From Saccharicrinis sp963663905 (GTDB lineage: Bacteria > Bacteroidota > Bacteroidia > Bacteroidales > Marinilabiliaceae), in NCBI GenBank assembly GCA_963663905.2, contig OY760657.1:6014001-6078000 (forward strand): a stretch of DNA of 64,000 bases, written 5' to 3'. The translations under genes were made by a program, and so were the position numbers. Below are positions 9,504-19,392 of this stretch, piece by piece. Numbering within the stretch: the stretch's first letter is position 1; each line of letters starts with the position of its first letter. The notes below the pieces were generated by a model. The model made no database searches. It worked only from the letters and a program-made list of their open reading frames with translations, and was not told the DNA's origin.

Positions 9504-10904
9504 ATGAAGAATATATTATATTTTATTGTTTTAATATTTGCATTCGCAGCTTGTTCTCCAGATGAGCATACTATGCCTGCAAATATTACTTCAGACCAGG
9601 TTTCATGGGAGTATGTTGCTACTGACGTACTAAACGAATACCAATTGGTAAATAATACTCCAGGCACATCTGCATATTGGGATATGGGTAATGGAGTAAA
9701 AGAAAATGGAAATACAGTTACTGCTCGTTATACTTTTGCAGGAACCTATACTATAAAAGTTACAATTATTTCTCAGGGAGGATCAGTTACAGTTGAGGAC
9801 GATATCGTAATTGCACAAGATAATCCTGCATTCTTATCAGGTTATCCTTACGATGAATTAACAGGTGGTAGTTCTAAAACCTGGGCTGTAGATGGTTATG
9901 CAAGTGCTGCATTTGGCCTTGGACCTACATTAGATAATCCATTGGCATGGCATGCTGACGTTGCTGGTGCCAGAGTTGGAAAAGGTCTTTATGATGACAG
10001 ATTTACATTTTCAATTGCTACAACAGGATTAGTGTTTGAGCAGGAAACTAACGGTGATGTTTATGCAAATAGTGTATGGGCTGCAGATTTGGGAAGTACT
10101 GATGGGTACCAGGAATCTGATGGTAATGATTTTATTATGCCTTATACAGGTGGTTCTGTACAATGTATAGTTACTGGAGATGGTTTTACTGTAAGTGGAG
10201 GTTTTCTAGGTTATTATGCAGGAGCTACTGAGTATAAGATCATCACATGTACAGAAAACCTACTAGAAGTAGCATTTTGGGATTCAAAAAGTAGCTTTTA
10301 CTGGTATACTAAATTTGTTCCGGAAGATCAGTTAACTCCTGAGCCAGAACCAGTTGTTAAAAAACTTGAAGCTAACGATTTATATGATGATTTTGAAGGT
10401 AATGGAAACATTGCATGGGTAACAAGCGCAATTGACGGTTTTACAACAATTGATAATTTTGCTCCTGTGCCAATTAATACTTCAGAACATGTTGCCCTAT
10501 ATCACAAAGGAACCGGAGAATGGAATAATGTAAGTATTGTATTAGATTACTTAATGGATCTTTCTGTTAGAAATGTAATTACATTAAAAGTTTTTGTTCC
10601 TAGTTTTAATGATTACGTAACTGAATGTAATCCAGGAACTGACTGGTTAGCAACTCATAATTTACTTCCTCAAATAGATATTAAACTACAGGATAGTTCA
10701 TTAGGCGGAAATGCATGGCAAACACAACAAGTAAGAAGTCATACATTAACTGAGGATCAATTTGGACAATGGATTGAGCTTACATTCGACTTTAGTGATG
10801 TATCTGACAGAACAGATTTTGATCAGATTATACTTCAGTTAGGTAATGAAGGTCATTGTAATGATGGAATATTCTATGTCGATGATTTTAAATTACTGGA
10901 TTAA
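9504..10904 (+). CDS. PKD-containing surface glycan-binding lipoprotein (SGBP)
   Basis: This 466-residue protein has no recognisable catalytic motif. ATG 9504 gives a lipoprotein signal (ILYFIVLIFAFAAC) followed by SPDE, suggesting surface export. A PKD-like domain spans about 25-110 (AYWDMGNGVKENGNTVTARYTFAGTYTIKVTI). A middle domain of the type common in such lipoproteins follows, and the C-terminal beta-sandwich carries a typical ending, DGIFYVDDFKLLD. Position right after SusC/SusD is standard for a SusE/F-position glycan-binding protein. The frame also extends to an ATG at 9474 that overlaps the SusD stop, but this would add ten charged residues before the signal. Specificity for beta-1,3-glucan is inferred from neighbours. 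Confidence 0.8.
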   Translation: MKNILYFIVLIFAFAACSPDEHTMPANITSDQVSWEYVATDVLNEYQLVNNTPGTSAYWDMGNGVKENGNTVTARYTFAGTYTIKVTIISQGGSVTVEDDIVIAQDNPAFLSGYPYDELTGGSSKTWAVDGYASAAFGLGPTLDNPLAWHADVAGARVGKGLYDDRFTFSIATTGLVFEQETNGDVYANSVWAADLGSTDGYQESDGNDFIMPYTGGSVQCIVTGDGFTVSGGFLGYYAGATEYKIITCTENLLEVAFWDSKSSFYWYTKFVPEDQLTPEPEPVVKKLEANDLYDDFEGNGNIAWVTSAIDGFTTIDNFAPVPINTSEHVALYHKGTGEWNNVSIVLDYLMDLSVRNVITLKVFVPSFNDYVTECNPGTDWLATHNLLPQIDIKLQDSSLGGNAWQTQQVRSHTLTEDQFGQWIELTFDFSDVSDRTDFDQIILQLGNEGHCNDGIFYVDDFKLLD

Positions 10905-10915
10905 TTAACACATTT

Positions 10916-10936
10916 CCCGGAGTTTTATACTCCGGG
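10916..10936 (+). terminator. Hairpin after the SusCD-SGBP genes
   Basis: CCCGGAGT at 10916-10923 pairs exactly with ACTCCGGG at 10929-10936 across a short loop. The T-run is weak, so it may attenuate or stabilise the transcript between the transport genes and the glycosidases rather than end it fully. Confidence 0.6.
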
Positions 10937-11070
10937 TATTTCCTGATTTTTCAATAGAATGAAGGCTGATTATTATTAGCCTTAAAAGATTCATGTGTCA
11001 AGAATATATATTCTTAACCAGCTATTCTATTGTTAAAAGTAAAATTCTTTTGAAGCAATAAACTATAAAA

Positions 11071-12174
11071 ATGAGCATTACAAATATTTTTAACCGTTGG
11101 GTTTTTATCGGATTTTTAGCTGTTCTCTTATCTGCATGCTCGGATAGTGAAGATGGACCAGATGTGAAGTATACTGCAGATTTTGAATATGAAATATCAA
11201 ATGATAATCCTAACATAATTGAGTTTACGAATACTTCAGAAGGTGAATATTTGTATTTGCAATGGGATTATGGAAAAGGTGATGGTGTGGGTTCTAAGGA
11301 ATCAGATAAATCATCAGTAAGATCTATTTATTTCCCATTAAAAGGATCCTATGAGGTAACACTGATTGTATGGGGGAGTTTAAATACTAGTAGTGATACT
11401 AAAACCATTTCAAAAACAATAACTATAGATCAGGATGATCCTGATTATGTAGAGCCTCAGGGATTAATTTGGTCAGATGAATTTGATGGAAGCAGTGTTG
11501 ATTTAACAAACTGGACTTTTGAAACCGGTTCTGGAGGATGGGGAAACCAGGAACTTCAGTATTATACCAATGGAGAGAATGCTGCAGTTGAGAATGGTAA
11601 ATTAATTATCACGGCAAAAAAAGTAAATGATAATAAAGCCGATGGATCATACACTTCAAGCCGTATGGTTACACTTGGGAAACAAGAATTTACTTATGGC
11701 AGAATTGAAGTAAGAGCAAAATTACCATCGGGAACCGGAATTTGGCCTGCTATATGGATGTTAGGTTCAAATATTAACAGTGTAGGATGGCCTGCTTGTG
11801 GAGAAATCGATATTATGGAATATGTTGGCTATGATCCTAATATAGTTCATTCAACAGTTCATACTCCAGCAGGATATGCAGGTGATGGTGATGGTAGCTC
11901 AATGACCTTAGAAACCGCAGAAGAGGAATTTCATATTTATGGATTAAACTGGACCGAATCTGCATTGACATTTTATGTTGATACACCTGAAAATGTGGTT
12001 CATGTTTATTCTCCGGCTGTTAAAACAAGTTCAAACTGGCCTTTCGATAAACCATGTTTCTTTATATTGAATGTCGCAGTAGGTGGTACCTGGGGCGGAG
12101 CAATGGGTATTGATAATACAATTTTTCCACAGACAATGGAAGTGGATTACGTGAGAGTTTATGATTTAGACTAA
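11071..12174 (+). CDS. GH16 endo-beta-1,3-glucanase (laminarinase) lipoprotein with PKD-like domain
   Basis: The 367-residue enzyme cleaves internal beta-1,3-glucosidic bonds. The lipobox cysteine (LAVLLSAC) is followed by SDSED, an acidic stretch suggesting cell-surface placement. A PKD-like domain (about 35-125, with FTNTSEGEYLYLQWDYG) precedes the GH16 domain, which begins at LIWSDEFDG. The catalytic signature GEIDIMEYVGY gives nucleophile E245, D247 and acid/base E250. The terminal WPFDKPCFFILNVAVGGTWGG and VDYVRVYD motifs are typical of GH16 laminarinases. It heads the glycosidase part of the locus and is 19 bp upstream of a second GH16 gene. Confidence 0.94.
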   Translation: MSITNIFNRWVFIGFLAVLLSACSDSEDGPDVKYTADFEYEISNDNPNIIEFTNTSEGEYLYLQWDYGKGDGVGSKESDKSSVRSIYFPLKGSYEVTLIVWGSLNTSSDTKTISKTITIDQDDPDYVEPQGLIWSDEFDGSSVDLTNWTFETGSGGWGNQELQYYTNGENAAVENGKLIITAKKVNDNKADGSYTSSRMVTLGKQEFTYGRIEVRAKLPSGTGIWPAIWMLGSNINSVGWPACGEIDIMEYVGYDPNIVHSTVHTPAGYAGDGDGSSMTLETAEEEFHIYGLNWTESALTFYVDTPENVVHVYSPAVKTSSNWPFDKPCFFILNVAVGGTWGGAMGIDNTIFPQTMEVDYVRVYDLD

Positions 12175-12193
12175 CCAGGCAAATTTTAATAGC

Positions 12194-12988
12194 ATGGTAA
12201 AGCATATATTTATAGCAATTATAGCAGTTTTATTATTGAGTTGTGGAGGCTCAAAGAATAAATACGAACTGGTGTGGAGTGACGAATTTGAATACACTGG
12301 CCTACCAGATGATTTAAAATGGAGTTATGATACTATTGGCAATAGTTATGGTTGGGGTAACAATGAACAACAATATTATACAGTAAAGAGAAAAGAAAAC
12401 ACCTGGGTTGAAAATGGGTTTTTAAACATCTCAGCAATCAAGGAAAAAGGTTTTCCAATGGCATATACTTCGGCCCGCTTAATTACCAAACATAAAGGTG
12501 ATTGGTTATATGGTAAAATTGAAGTAAGAGCTAAAATTAGTCAGGGAACCGGAATTTGGCCTGCAATATGGATGCTACCAACAGAAAATATTTATGGAGG
12601 ATGGCCTAAAAGTGGTGAGATTGACATTATGGAGCATGTTGGGTATAATCCTGATTCGGTATTTTTTACAGTTCATACAGAGGCTTATAATGGTATGTTA
12701 GGTACACAAAAAACAAAAGCAGTTTATATGCCTGAAGCAGAAGATGGTTTTTACACTTATGCAATTGAATGGTCAGAAAAAGAAATATCTTTTATGGTTG
12801 ATGATAAAGAAGTTTATAAATATAAAAATAACAATACAGATTCTTCAGAATGGCCATTTGATAAGGCTTACTATTTATTGTTAAATGTTGCAGTTGGAGG
12901 TAATTGGGGAGGAGTTCAAGGTGTTAACGATGAAATATTCCCTCAGACAATGCAGGTAGATTATGTAAGAGTTTATCAAAAGAAATAG
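12194..12988 (+). CDS. GH16 endo-beta-1,3-glucanase lipoprotein, single domain
   Basis: This compact 264-residue GH16 enzyme has only a lipoprotein signal (IAVLLLSC) and the catalytic domain (YELVWSDEFEY ... VDYVRVYQKK). The active-site motif GEIDIMEHVGY places the catalytic residues at E142, D144 and E147. The residues after the lipobox cysteine are GGSKNK, not acidic, so a periplasmic location is more likely than for its neighbour. The two GH16 enzymes may thus act on either side of the outer membrane. The gene is 19 bp behind the previous one and surely in the same transcript. Confidence 0.94.
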   Translation: MVKHIFIAIIAVLLLSCGGSKNKYELVWSDEFEYTGLPDDLKWSYDTIGNSYGWGNNEQQYYTVKRKENTWVENGFLNISAIKEKGFPMAYTSARLITKHKGDWLYGKIEVRAKISQGTGIWPAIWMLPTENIYGGWPKSGEIDIMEHVGYNPDSVFFTVHTEAYNGMLGTQKTKAVYMPEAEDGFYTYAIEWSEKEISFMVDDKEVYKYKNNNTDSSEWPFDKAYYLLLNVAVGGNWGGVQGVNDEIFPQTMQVDYVRVYQKK

Positions 12989-13207
12989 TTAAACAAATCA
13001 TTAACGAATAATACAAATTGTGTAGAAGTAATCTCTACATAACAGCCTTTGCTATGTCTTTTTGAAATTAAAACAGGGGACTAAAATAATTCTAGGATTA
13101 ATCGATTCTTTATAAGAAAAGAGGATTAGTATATGGGATACAAGGTTGGTATAAGTAAATCAAAAGTAATTCATCAATACAGAAAACGATAAAATCATAT
13201 ATACATA

Positions 13208-16200
13208 ATGAATGTTTTTTTAGGAAATACGAACCTGAATTTTACAGAGAAGAAAGTGAAGGGAGATTTTGTGGCAATTAATAATGAAAAATTCTACAAA
13301 ATAAGTAACTATGATAAAATGCCTGATTTTTTCATGAGTATTGTAAGTGATTCTGATCACTGGATGTTTATTTCAAGCAATGGCTCACTATCAGCAGGTA
13401 GAAAAAATAGAAATAATGCACTATTCCCATATTATACGGATGATAAAATTCATGATTATAAAGGTAAAACGGGTAGTAGCACAATCTTGTTAGTTGAAAA
13501 AGATGATAGAACTTATTTATGGGAACCATTTGTAAGTGAATACAACATATATAACACAGAGCGTAATCTTTATAAAAACATATATGGTAATAAAATTCTA
13601 TTTGAAGAGATTAACCATGATTTAGGAGTAGCATTTAAATATATTTGGTGTAATTCTGAGAAATATGGTTTCGTTAAAAAATCAACATTAACAAACCTTA
13701 CTGATAAGGAGATTAATGTTGATTTTTTAGACGGAATTAAAAACATTCTTCCTTATGGTATTGACTTCGATTTTCAGAATACCTATAGCAACTTACTTGA
13801 TGCATACAAAAAGAATGAACTCAATACTGAAACAAATTTGGGGATTTTTATATTGAGCTCTATACCTGTAGACCGTGCAGAACCTAGTGAATCGCTTAAA
13901 TCTACTACTGTTTGGTCGCAGGGTTTAGATAATAGAAAAATATTATTATCAGATAAGCAGGTCGCGAATTTTAAAAAGGGGCTTGCAGTTGAAACAGAAA
14001 AAGATGTTAGAGCATCCAGAGGCGCTTATTATCAAAATGCTTCTTTAAAACTAGATGCAAAATCTTCAAAAAAATGGATGTTAGTGGCAGAGGTTAATCA
14101 GGATAGATCTGCTGTTGCAAACCTGAATATTGCTCTAACAGATAAAAATATAACAGCATCAGTTGAAAAAGATATAGAATTAGGAACTACTAATCTAATA
14201 AAGATTGTTTCGGGAGCAGACGGAATACAAACAGGTAATGATGAGTTGTCGTCTGTGCGTCACTTTTCAAATACTATGTTTAATGTGATGCGAGGTGGCA
14301 TTTTTAAAAATAACTATACATTAGATACTTTAGATTTTAAGCTATATGTTTCTCAAAACAATAAAAAGGTAGCTGAAAGAACAAAAGATGCGATCAATAA
14401 TCTACCTGTAGCTATTACATATCCTGAGTTATGCAATTGGGCATTAAAAAATGGGAATGTTGATTTATTAAGAATTGCTAGTGAATATCTACCGCTTACA
14501 TTTAGCAGAAGACATGGTGATCCAAGTCGTCCATGGAATCAGTTTGCCATTGAAACAAAAAATGAGGATGGAACACCAAAATTAAATTATCAGGGTAACT
14601 GGCGTGATATTTTTCAGAACTGGGAAGCTTTGGCTTTATCATATCCAGAGTTTGTTGAAGGGATGATTGGTAAATTTGTGAACGCATCTACTGCCGATGG
14701 TTACAATCCTTATCGTATTACTCGTGAAGGAATTGATTGGGAATGTCCGGATCCTGAAGATCCATGGGCATATATTGGATATTGGGGTGATCATCAAATT
14801 ATTTACCTGCAAAAGTTTTTAGAACTATCAAAGGCATATCATCCAGAAAAATTGGATACACTTTTATCTAAGGAAATGTTTGTTTATGCTAATGTTCCTT
14901 ATCGAATTAAATCGTATAAAGATATTGTTAACAATCCTCAGGATACCATAAGTTTTGATGCAGAACTTAATGAGAAAATTAAAGCAAAAGATAAAGAATT
15001 AGGTGCTGATGCACGCTTGCTATTTGGTAAAGATGGAGAACTATATAGGGTTAATCTGACTGAGAAAATATTAGTTACCTTATTGGCTAAACTAAGTAAT
15101 TTTATTCCGGAAGCAGGTATCTGGTTAAATACGCAACGTCCCGAGTGGAATGATGCCAATAATGCATTAGTAGGAAATGGCGTTTCAATGGTAACATTGT
15201 ATTATATCCGTCGATTCTTAAAATTCTGGTCACAACAGTTTAGTAACTATACCAATAACGAGATAAACATTTCTGAGGAAGTAACTGAATTATTGGAAAG
15301 CATTCAGCATTTATTTGAGGATAAAAAAGAATTACTTGCATCCGGATTCTCAGATGAGGAAAGAAGAAACTTTGCAGATGTTCTGGGCTTAGCAGGTGAA
15401 AAATATAGAAATAGCATTTACAAGGATGGATTTTCCGGTGTGAAGAAGAGCATTAAAGTAAGTCAATTGATTGATTTTACTAAAGTTGCTTTAGATTACA
15501 TGGATCAATCTATAAAAGTAAATAAGAGAGAGGATGGATTATACCATTCTTACAACCTGATTTCTTTTGGTAAAAATACAACTTCCATTCGTTATTTATA
15601 TGAAATGTTGGAAGGTCAGGTAGCGGTTTTAAGTTCAGGATATCTAAATGCAGATCAGAGCTTATCGGTTATGGATGCATTAAAATCAAGTGCATTATTC
15701 CGCGAAGATCAATATAGCTATATTCTTTATCCGGACAGACAATTAACCCGATTTGAGGATAAGAATAATATTCCTTCAGATAAGGTGAATCAATCGAAAT
15801 TGCTCTCTCAATTAGTACAAGAGGGTAATACAGATGTATTGAATCAAGATAAATCAGGAACTTATCATTTTAACGGGGAGTTCAGAAACGCTGAAGTATT
15901 AAAAGCATCTCTTGAAAAATTGGATGAGGCTAAATATGGTCATTTGATAGCTGACGAGAAACAATTCATTTTAGATGTCTATGAAAAAATGTTCGATCAT
16001 CAGTCTTTTACTGGTAGATCAGGTACTTTCTATGGATACGAAGGATTAGGAAGTATCTATTGGCACATGGTTTCCAAGCTATTACTAGCTGCTCAGGAAA
16101 GTTACTTCTCTGCAATTGAAGAAGGTGCAGATGAGGTATTGTTGGGTAATATGAAGCAACACTATTATGAAATAAAAGCTGGTATTGGAATTTATAAGTC

Positions 16201-16642
16201 ACCAGATTTATATGGAGCTTTCCCTACTGATGCCTATTCTCATACACCAGGCGGAGCAGGGGCTAAACAACCTGGCATGACAGGTCAGGTTAAGGAAGAT
16301 GTCATTTCTCGCATTGCAGAACTGGGAGTGCAGATAAAAAATGGTGAAATCAGTTTTAATACTAGTCTATTAAATCATAATGAAATATTAACTGATAAAA
16401 CTTCTTTTGAGTATTATGATTTATCAGGCAATAAAAGAGAGATTGCATTAAATGAAGGTCAATTAGCTTTCACATTCTGTAAAGTTCCTGTGGTTTATTC
16501 TTCTGGTTCAAATACACAAATCATTATCGCTTATAATAATGGAAAATTAAAAGCAATAAGAGGAAATATAATTGATAAAGAGACAAGTGTAAAAATATTT
16601 AATCGCACTGATGAAGTGGAAAAGATAGAATTTACCTTTTAA
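13208..16642 (+). CDS. GH149-type beta-1,3-glucan phosphorylase (GH94-like clan), cytoplasmic
   Basis: The 1144-residue protein has no signal peptide. Its arrangement recalls GH94-related phosphorylases: an N-terminal beta-sandwich (HWMFISSNGSLSAGRKNRNNALFPYYTDD) and an alpha/alpha barrel. The segment containing PEWNDANNALVGNG resembles the GH94 DWNDG catalytic loop, making D649 the likely general acid. The length fits GH149 (known members about 1,100 residues or more) better than GH94 at about 800. GH161 is the main alternative. The reaction would be phosphorolysis of beta-1,3-gluco-oligosaccharides to alpha-glucose-1-phosphate, which saves ATP relative to hydrolysis. A 219-bp gap separates it from the GH16 genes and a hairpin follows. 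Family assignment is from memory of sequence style and context, not a search. Confidence 0.75.
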   Translation: MNVFLGNTNLNFTEKKVKGDFVAINNEKFYKISNYDKMPDFFMSIVSDSDHWMFISSNGSLSAGRKNRNNALFPYYTDDKIHDYKGKTGSSTILLVEKDDRTYLWEPFVSEYNIYNTERNLYKNIYGNKILFEEINHDLGVAFKYIWCNSEKYGFVKKSTLTNLTDKEINVDFLDGIKNILPYGIDFDFQNTYSNLLDAYKKNELNTETNLGIFILSSIPVDRAEPSESLKSTTVWSQGLDNRKILLSDKQVANFKKGLAVETEKDVRASRGAYYQNASLKLDAKSSKKWMLVAEVNQDRSAVANLNIALTDKNITASVEKDIELGTTNLIKIVSGADGIQTGNDELSSVRHFSNTMFNVMRGGIFKNNYTLDTLDFKLYVSQNNKKVAERTKDAINNLPVAITYPELCNWALKNGNVDLLRIASEYLPLTFSRRHGDPSRPWNQFAIETKNEDGTPKLNYQGNWRDIFQNWEALALSYPEFVEGMIGKFVNASTADGYNPYRITREGIDWECPDPEDPWAYIGYWGDHQIIYLQKFLELSKAYHPEKLDTLLSKEMFVYANVPYRIKSYKDIVNNPQDTISFDAELNEKIKAKDKELGADARLLFGKDGELYRVNLTEKILVTLLAKLSNFIPEAGIWLNTQRPEWNDANNALVGNGVSMVTLYYIRRFLKFWSQQFSNYTNNEINISEEVTELLESIQHLFEDKKELLASGFSDEERRNFADVLGLAGEKYRNSIYKDGFSGVKKSIKVSQLIDFTKVALDYMDQSIKVNKREDGLYHSYNLISFGKNTTSIRYLYEMLEGQVAVLSSGYLNADQSLSVMDALKSSALFREDQYSYILYPDRQLTRFEDKNNIPSDKVNQSKLLSQLVQEGNTDVLNQDKSGTYHFNGEFRNAEVLKASLEKLDEAKYGHLIADEKQFILDVYEKMFDHQSFTGRSGTFYGYEGLGSIYWHMVSKLLLAAQESYFSAIEEGADEVLLGNMKQHYYEIKAGIGIYKSPDLYGAFPTDAYSHTPGGAGAKQPGMTGQVKEDVISRIAELGVQIKNGEISFNTSLLNHNEILTDKTSFEYYDLSGNKREIALNEGQLAFTFCKVPVVYSSGSNTQIIIAYNNGKLKAIRGNIIDKETSVKIFNRTDEVEKIEFTF

Positions 16643-16670
16643 AAAATAAACTAAGTAAGAAAGTCAAGAA

Positions 16671-16695
16671 TAACCCGGGGGTAAATCCCGGGTTA
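16671..16695 (+). terminator. GC-rich hairpin after the phosphorylase gene
   Basis: TAACCCGGG at 16671-16679 and CCCGGGTTA at 16687-16695 form a perfect 9-bp stem with a 7-nt loop. No T-run follows, so it may be an mRNA-stabilising or attenuating structure. Confidence 0.55.
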
Positions 16696-16791
16696 GTAAA
16701 TACAAATCACGTAGATCAATCACAAACAAGTGATTAATAAACAAGCTTAATTATAAGTTGATTTTGGTAACTGAATTAAACGAATAGATAA

Positions 16792-17850
16792 ATGAACCTT
16801 TGTAAAATATCAATAATATTTCTTTTGGTACTTGTAGCTTGTCAGGCTCCGAAGCAAAAGACAAAATCTGATCAAAAGTATGCTAAAGCAGTAGTGCTAA
16901 AACAATCAGAAGATGCGTTATTGGAAGGTCTTTCCAAAGCTATTTGCTATTCTGGATTTCGGTCTGGTCAGCATCCGGATAGAGGTGAAGGTGCTAAAAA
17001 TCCATCTTATGAAGAAGTGTTGGAAGACCTGCAAATTCTATCAAAAAACGATATGTTTCAATTGATTCGTTTATATGATAGTGGTGAAAATTCAGAACTG
17101 GTTTTGAAAATCATCAAAGAAAACAATATCAACATAAAAGTTTTACTGGGAATTTGGTTAGATGCAGAATTAAGTGCTCATGAAACTTGTTCATGGTTAA
17201 CAGAACCAATACCTCAGGATAAACTTGATGCTAATAAGGAAGAAAACTTAAAACAAATTGCAAAAGGAATTGGGCTGGCTAATCAATACCCAAATATAGT
17301 TTGTGCGGTTAATGTTGGAAATGAGTCTTTGGTAGAATGGAATGACCACAAGGTATCTCCTGATACTGTTATTAGCTATGTAAACCATGTTAAAAGTAGC
17401 ATTAATCAACCAGTAACCGTTGCTGATAATTATAAATGGTGGGCTGAGCATGGATCCGAATTGGCAAAAGCAGTTGATTTTATTTCAATTCATGTATATC
17501 CGGTGTGGGAAGGTAAAGATATTGATGAGGGAATGTCTTATACAATAGCTAATGTTGAAGAAGTAAAAAGAGCCTTGCCTGATAGTAAAATTGTGATAAC
17601 TGAAGCAGGTTGGGCAACAGTTGCATCTGAGTTTGGCGAAAGAGCCAGTGAAGAAAAACAACTAAGATACTATACTGATCTAATGACATGGGCTGACTCC
17701 ATGAATATCACCACATTCTTTTTTGAAGCTTTTGATGAGGACTGGAAAGGAGAAACCGCCAATCCGTTGGGGGCAGAAAAGCATTGGGGAATTTTTACGG
17801 TAGATAGAAAGCCTAAATTAGTGATGCAAGAGGCTTACCCTGAATTGTAG
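16792..17850 (+). CDS. GH17-family beta-1,3-glucanase/transglycosylase lipoprotein
   Basis: The 352-residue lipoprotein (lipobox FLLVLVAC, then QAPKQK, so probably periplasmic) has a TIM-barrel with GH17 hallmarks. It starts with AICYSGFRSGQHPD. The acid/base motif VNVGNESLV gives E178 and the nucleophile motif VITEAGW gives E271. Bacterial GH17 proteins act on beta-1,3-glucan as endo-glucanases or glucanosyltransferases; which applies cannot be read from sequence. In this locus it would remodel or shorten imported laminari-oligosaccharides before the GH3 enzymes act. It is followed 45 bp later by the symporter gene at 17896. Confidence 0.88.
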   Translation: MNLCKISIIFLLVLVACQAPKQKTKSDQKYAKAVVLKQSEDALLEGLSKAICYSGFRSGQHPDRGEGAKNPSYEEVLEDLQILSKNDMFQLIRLYDSGENSELVLKIIKENNINIKVLLGIWLDAELSAHETCSWLTEPIPQDKLDANKEENLKQIAKGIGLANQYPNIVCAVNVGNESLVEWNDHKVSPDTVISYVNHVKSSINQPVTVADNYKWWAEHGSELAKAVDFISIHVYPVWEGKDIDEGMSYTIANVEEVKRALPDSKIVITEAGWATVASEFGERASEEKQLRYYTDLMTWADSMNITTFFFEAFDEDWKGETANPLGAEKHWGIFTVDRKPKLVMQEAYPEL

Positions 17851-17895
17851 AATAAAAAAACATTATCAGAAAACTAAAGTCTAGAAACAATAAAT

Positions 17896-19338
17896 ATGTC
17901 ACACTCAACAGTTAAAAAAGAAGATCGGGTTCCCTTTGGCCAGAAAATAGCATTTGGCTCAGGGCATCTTGCAAACCAATTATTCCCTGCTGCATTGGGT
18001 GTATTTATGGTAGTGTTGGTCATGTCTTTAGGAATGGATCCGATATTAGCAGGTTTACTGGGAGCGTTGCCCAGATTAATTGATGCCTTAACAGATCCCA
18101 TTATGGGCTTTTTATCGGACAATACAAAATCTAAATGGGGAAGAAGAAAGCCATATATATTAATCGGAAGTGTTATTGCAGGAGTATCGTTTATGATTAT
18201 GTGGCAATTGAATCCCCAAAATTCAGAACTATATAATTTTTTCTATTTTTTAATTGTTTCCATATTCTTTTACATTGGTTACACCATTTTTGCTACACCC
18301 TTAATTGGTCTTGGTTACGAAATGACACCAGATTATAATGAACGTACCCGTTTAATGGCTGTGTCTCAATTTATGGGACAAATTGCCTGGATGGTAGCCC
18401 CTTGGTTTTGGGTAATAATTTATAATCCAACATTATTTAATTCAGCACCTGATGGAGCTAGAATTCTTGCTGTATGGGTTGGCGGATTATGTATGATTCT
18501 TGGAATACTTCCTGCTTTTTTTAATAAAGAATTAATAGTACCCGATAAAGATAAATTGAAGAGTTTATCAAGAGATGAATTTTCCCAAAACTTAAAAGAA
18601 TTTATCAAAGGAATTAAGTTAACGATAAAAAATAAGCCTTTTATCCGTTTATGTGGATCAACCTTCCTGATCTTTAATGGATTTCAAACCATTGCTCAGT
18701 TTGCCTTTTTTATCATTGTATATTATTTATTTAACGGAGATAAAGGAGCTGCAGGTCAATGGCCGGCCTGGTTCGGAACAATTAGTGCTTTCGCAACAGC
18801 CTTTTTAGTAATTCCAATAGTTACCAGAATATCAGAAAAAGTAGGTAAAAGAAATGCCTTTGTTGTAGCCACATTACTTTCTATTATAGGTTATGCTTTA
18901 AAGTGGTGGGGTTTTAACCCTGAAAATCCTTGGTTAATGTTTATTCCAATTCCGTTTTTATCATTTGGAATCGGTGGATTATTTACACTAATGATGTCTA
19001 TGACAGCAGATGTATGTGATTTAGACGAACTGAATACAGGAGAACGTCGTGAGGCAATGTTTGGAGCAGTTTACTGGTGGATGGTTAAGCTAGGCAATGC
19101 CATAGCGATTCTTACAAGTGGTATTGTATTGCATTATGTTGGTTTTGATGAGAGTTTAGATGCCCAATCATTAGAAGCAATGACTAACCTTAGGTTAGCA
19201 GATATCATTATACCAATCATTACAGCCATAATTGCAATTGTCATTATGTGGAGATATGATTTAACGGAAGAAAAAGCCAATGAAATAAGAATACAGCTTG
19301 TAGATCGAAGGGGTAAAACGCACCATCAGGGTGAATAA
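17896..19338 (+). CDS. GPH-family sugar:cation symporter 1
   Basis: The 480-residue inner-membrane protein has about twelve hydrophobic segments. The GPH/MelB signature lies between helices 2 and 3 (DALTDPIMGFLSDNTKSKWGRRKPYIL), and the central loop carries the usual charged linker. It probably carries glucose, laminaribiose or longer beta-glucosides into the cytoplasm with a cation. That would feed the cytoplasmic phosphorylase encoded upstream. It overlaps in function with the next gene, another GPH member of only low similarity by eye. Substrate is inferred from the locus. Confidence 0.88.
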   Translation: MSHSTVKKEDRVPFGQKIAFGSGHLANQLFPAALGVFMVVLVMSLGMDPILAGLLGALPRLIDALTDPIMGFLSDNTKSKWGRRKPYILIGSVIAGVSFMIMWQLNPQNSELYNFFYFLIVSIFFYIGYTIFATPLIGLGYEMTPDYNERTRLMAVSQFMGQIAWMVAPWFWVIIYNPTLFNSAPDGARILAVWVGGLCMILGILPAFFNKELIVPDKDKLKSLSRDEFSQNLKEFIKGIKLTIKNKPFIRLCGSTFLIFNGFQTIAQFAFFIIVYYLFNGDKGAAGQWPAWFGTISAFATAFLVIPIVTRISEKVGKRNAFVVATLLSIIGYALKWWGFNPENPWLMFIPIPFLSFGIGGLFTLMMSMTADVCDLDELNTGERREAMFGAVYWWMVKLGNAIAILTSGIVLHYVGFDESLDAQSLEAMTNLRLADIIIPIITAIIAIVIMWRYDLTEEKANEIRIQLVDRRGKTHHQGE

Positions 19339-19392
19339 AAAATTAATGAATACCAGAGGTAAAATATATCTGTATAAATAATACTTAAACAA

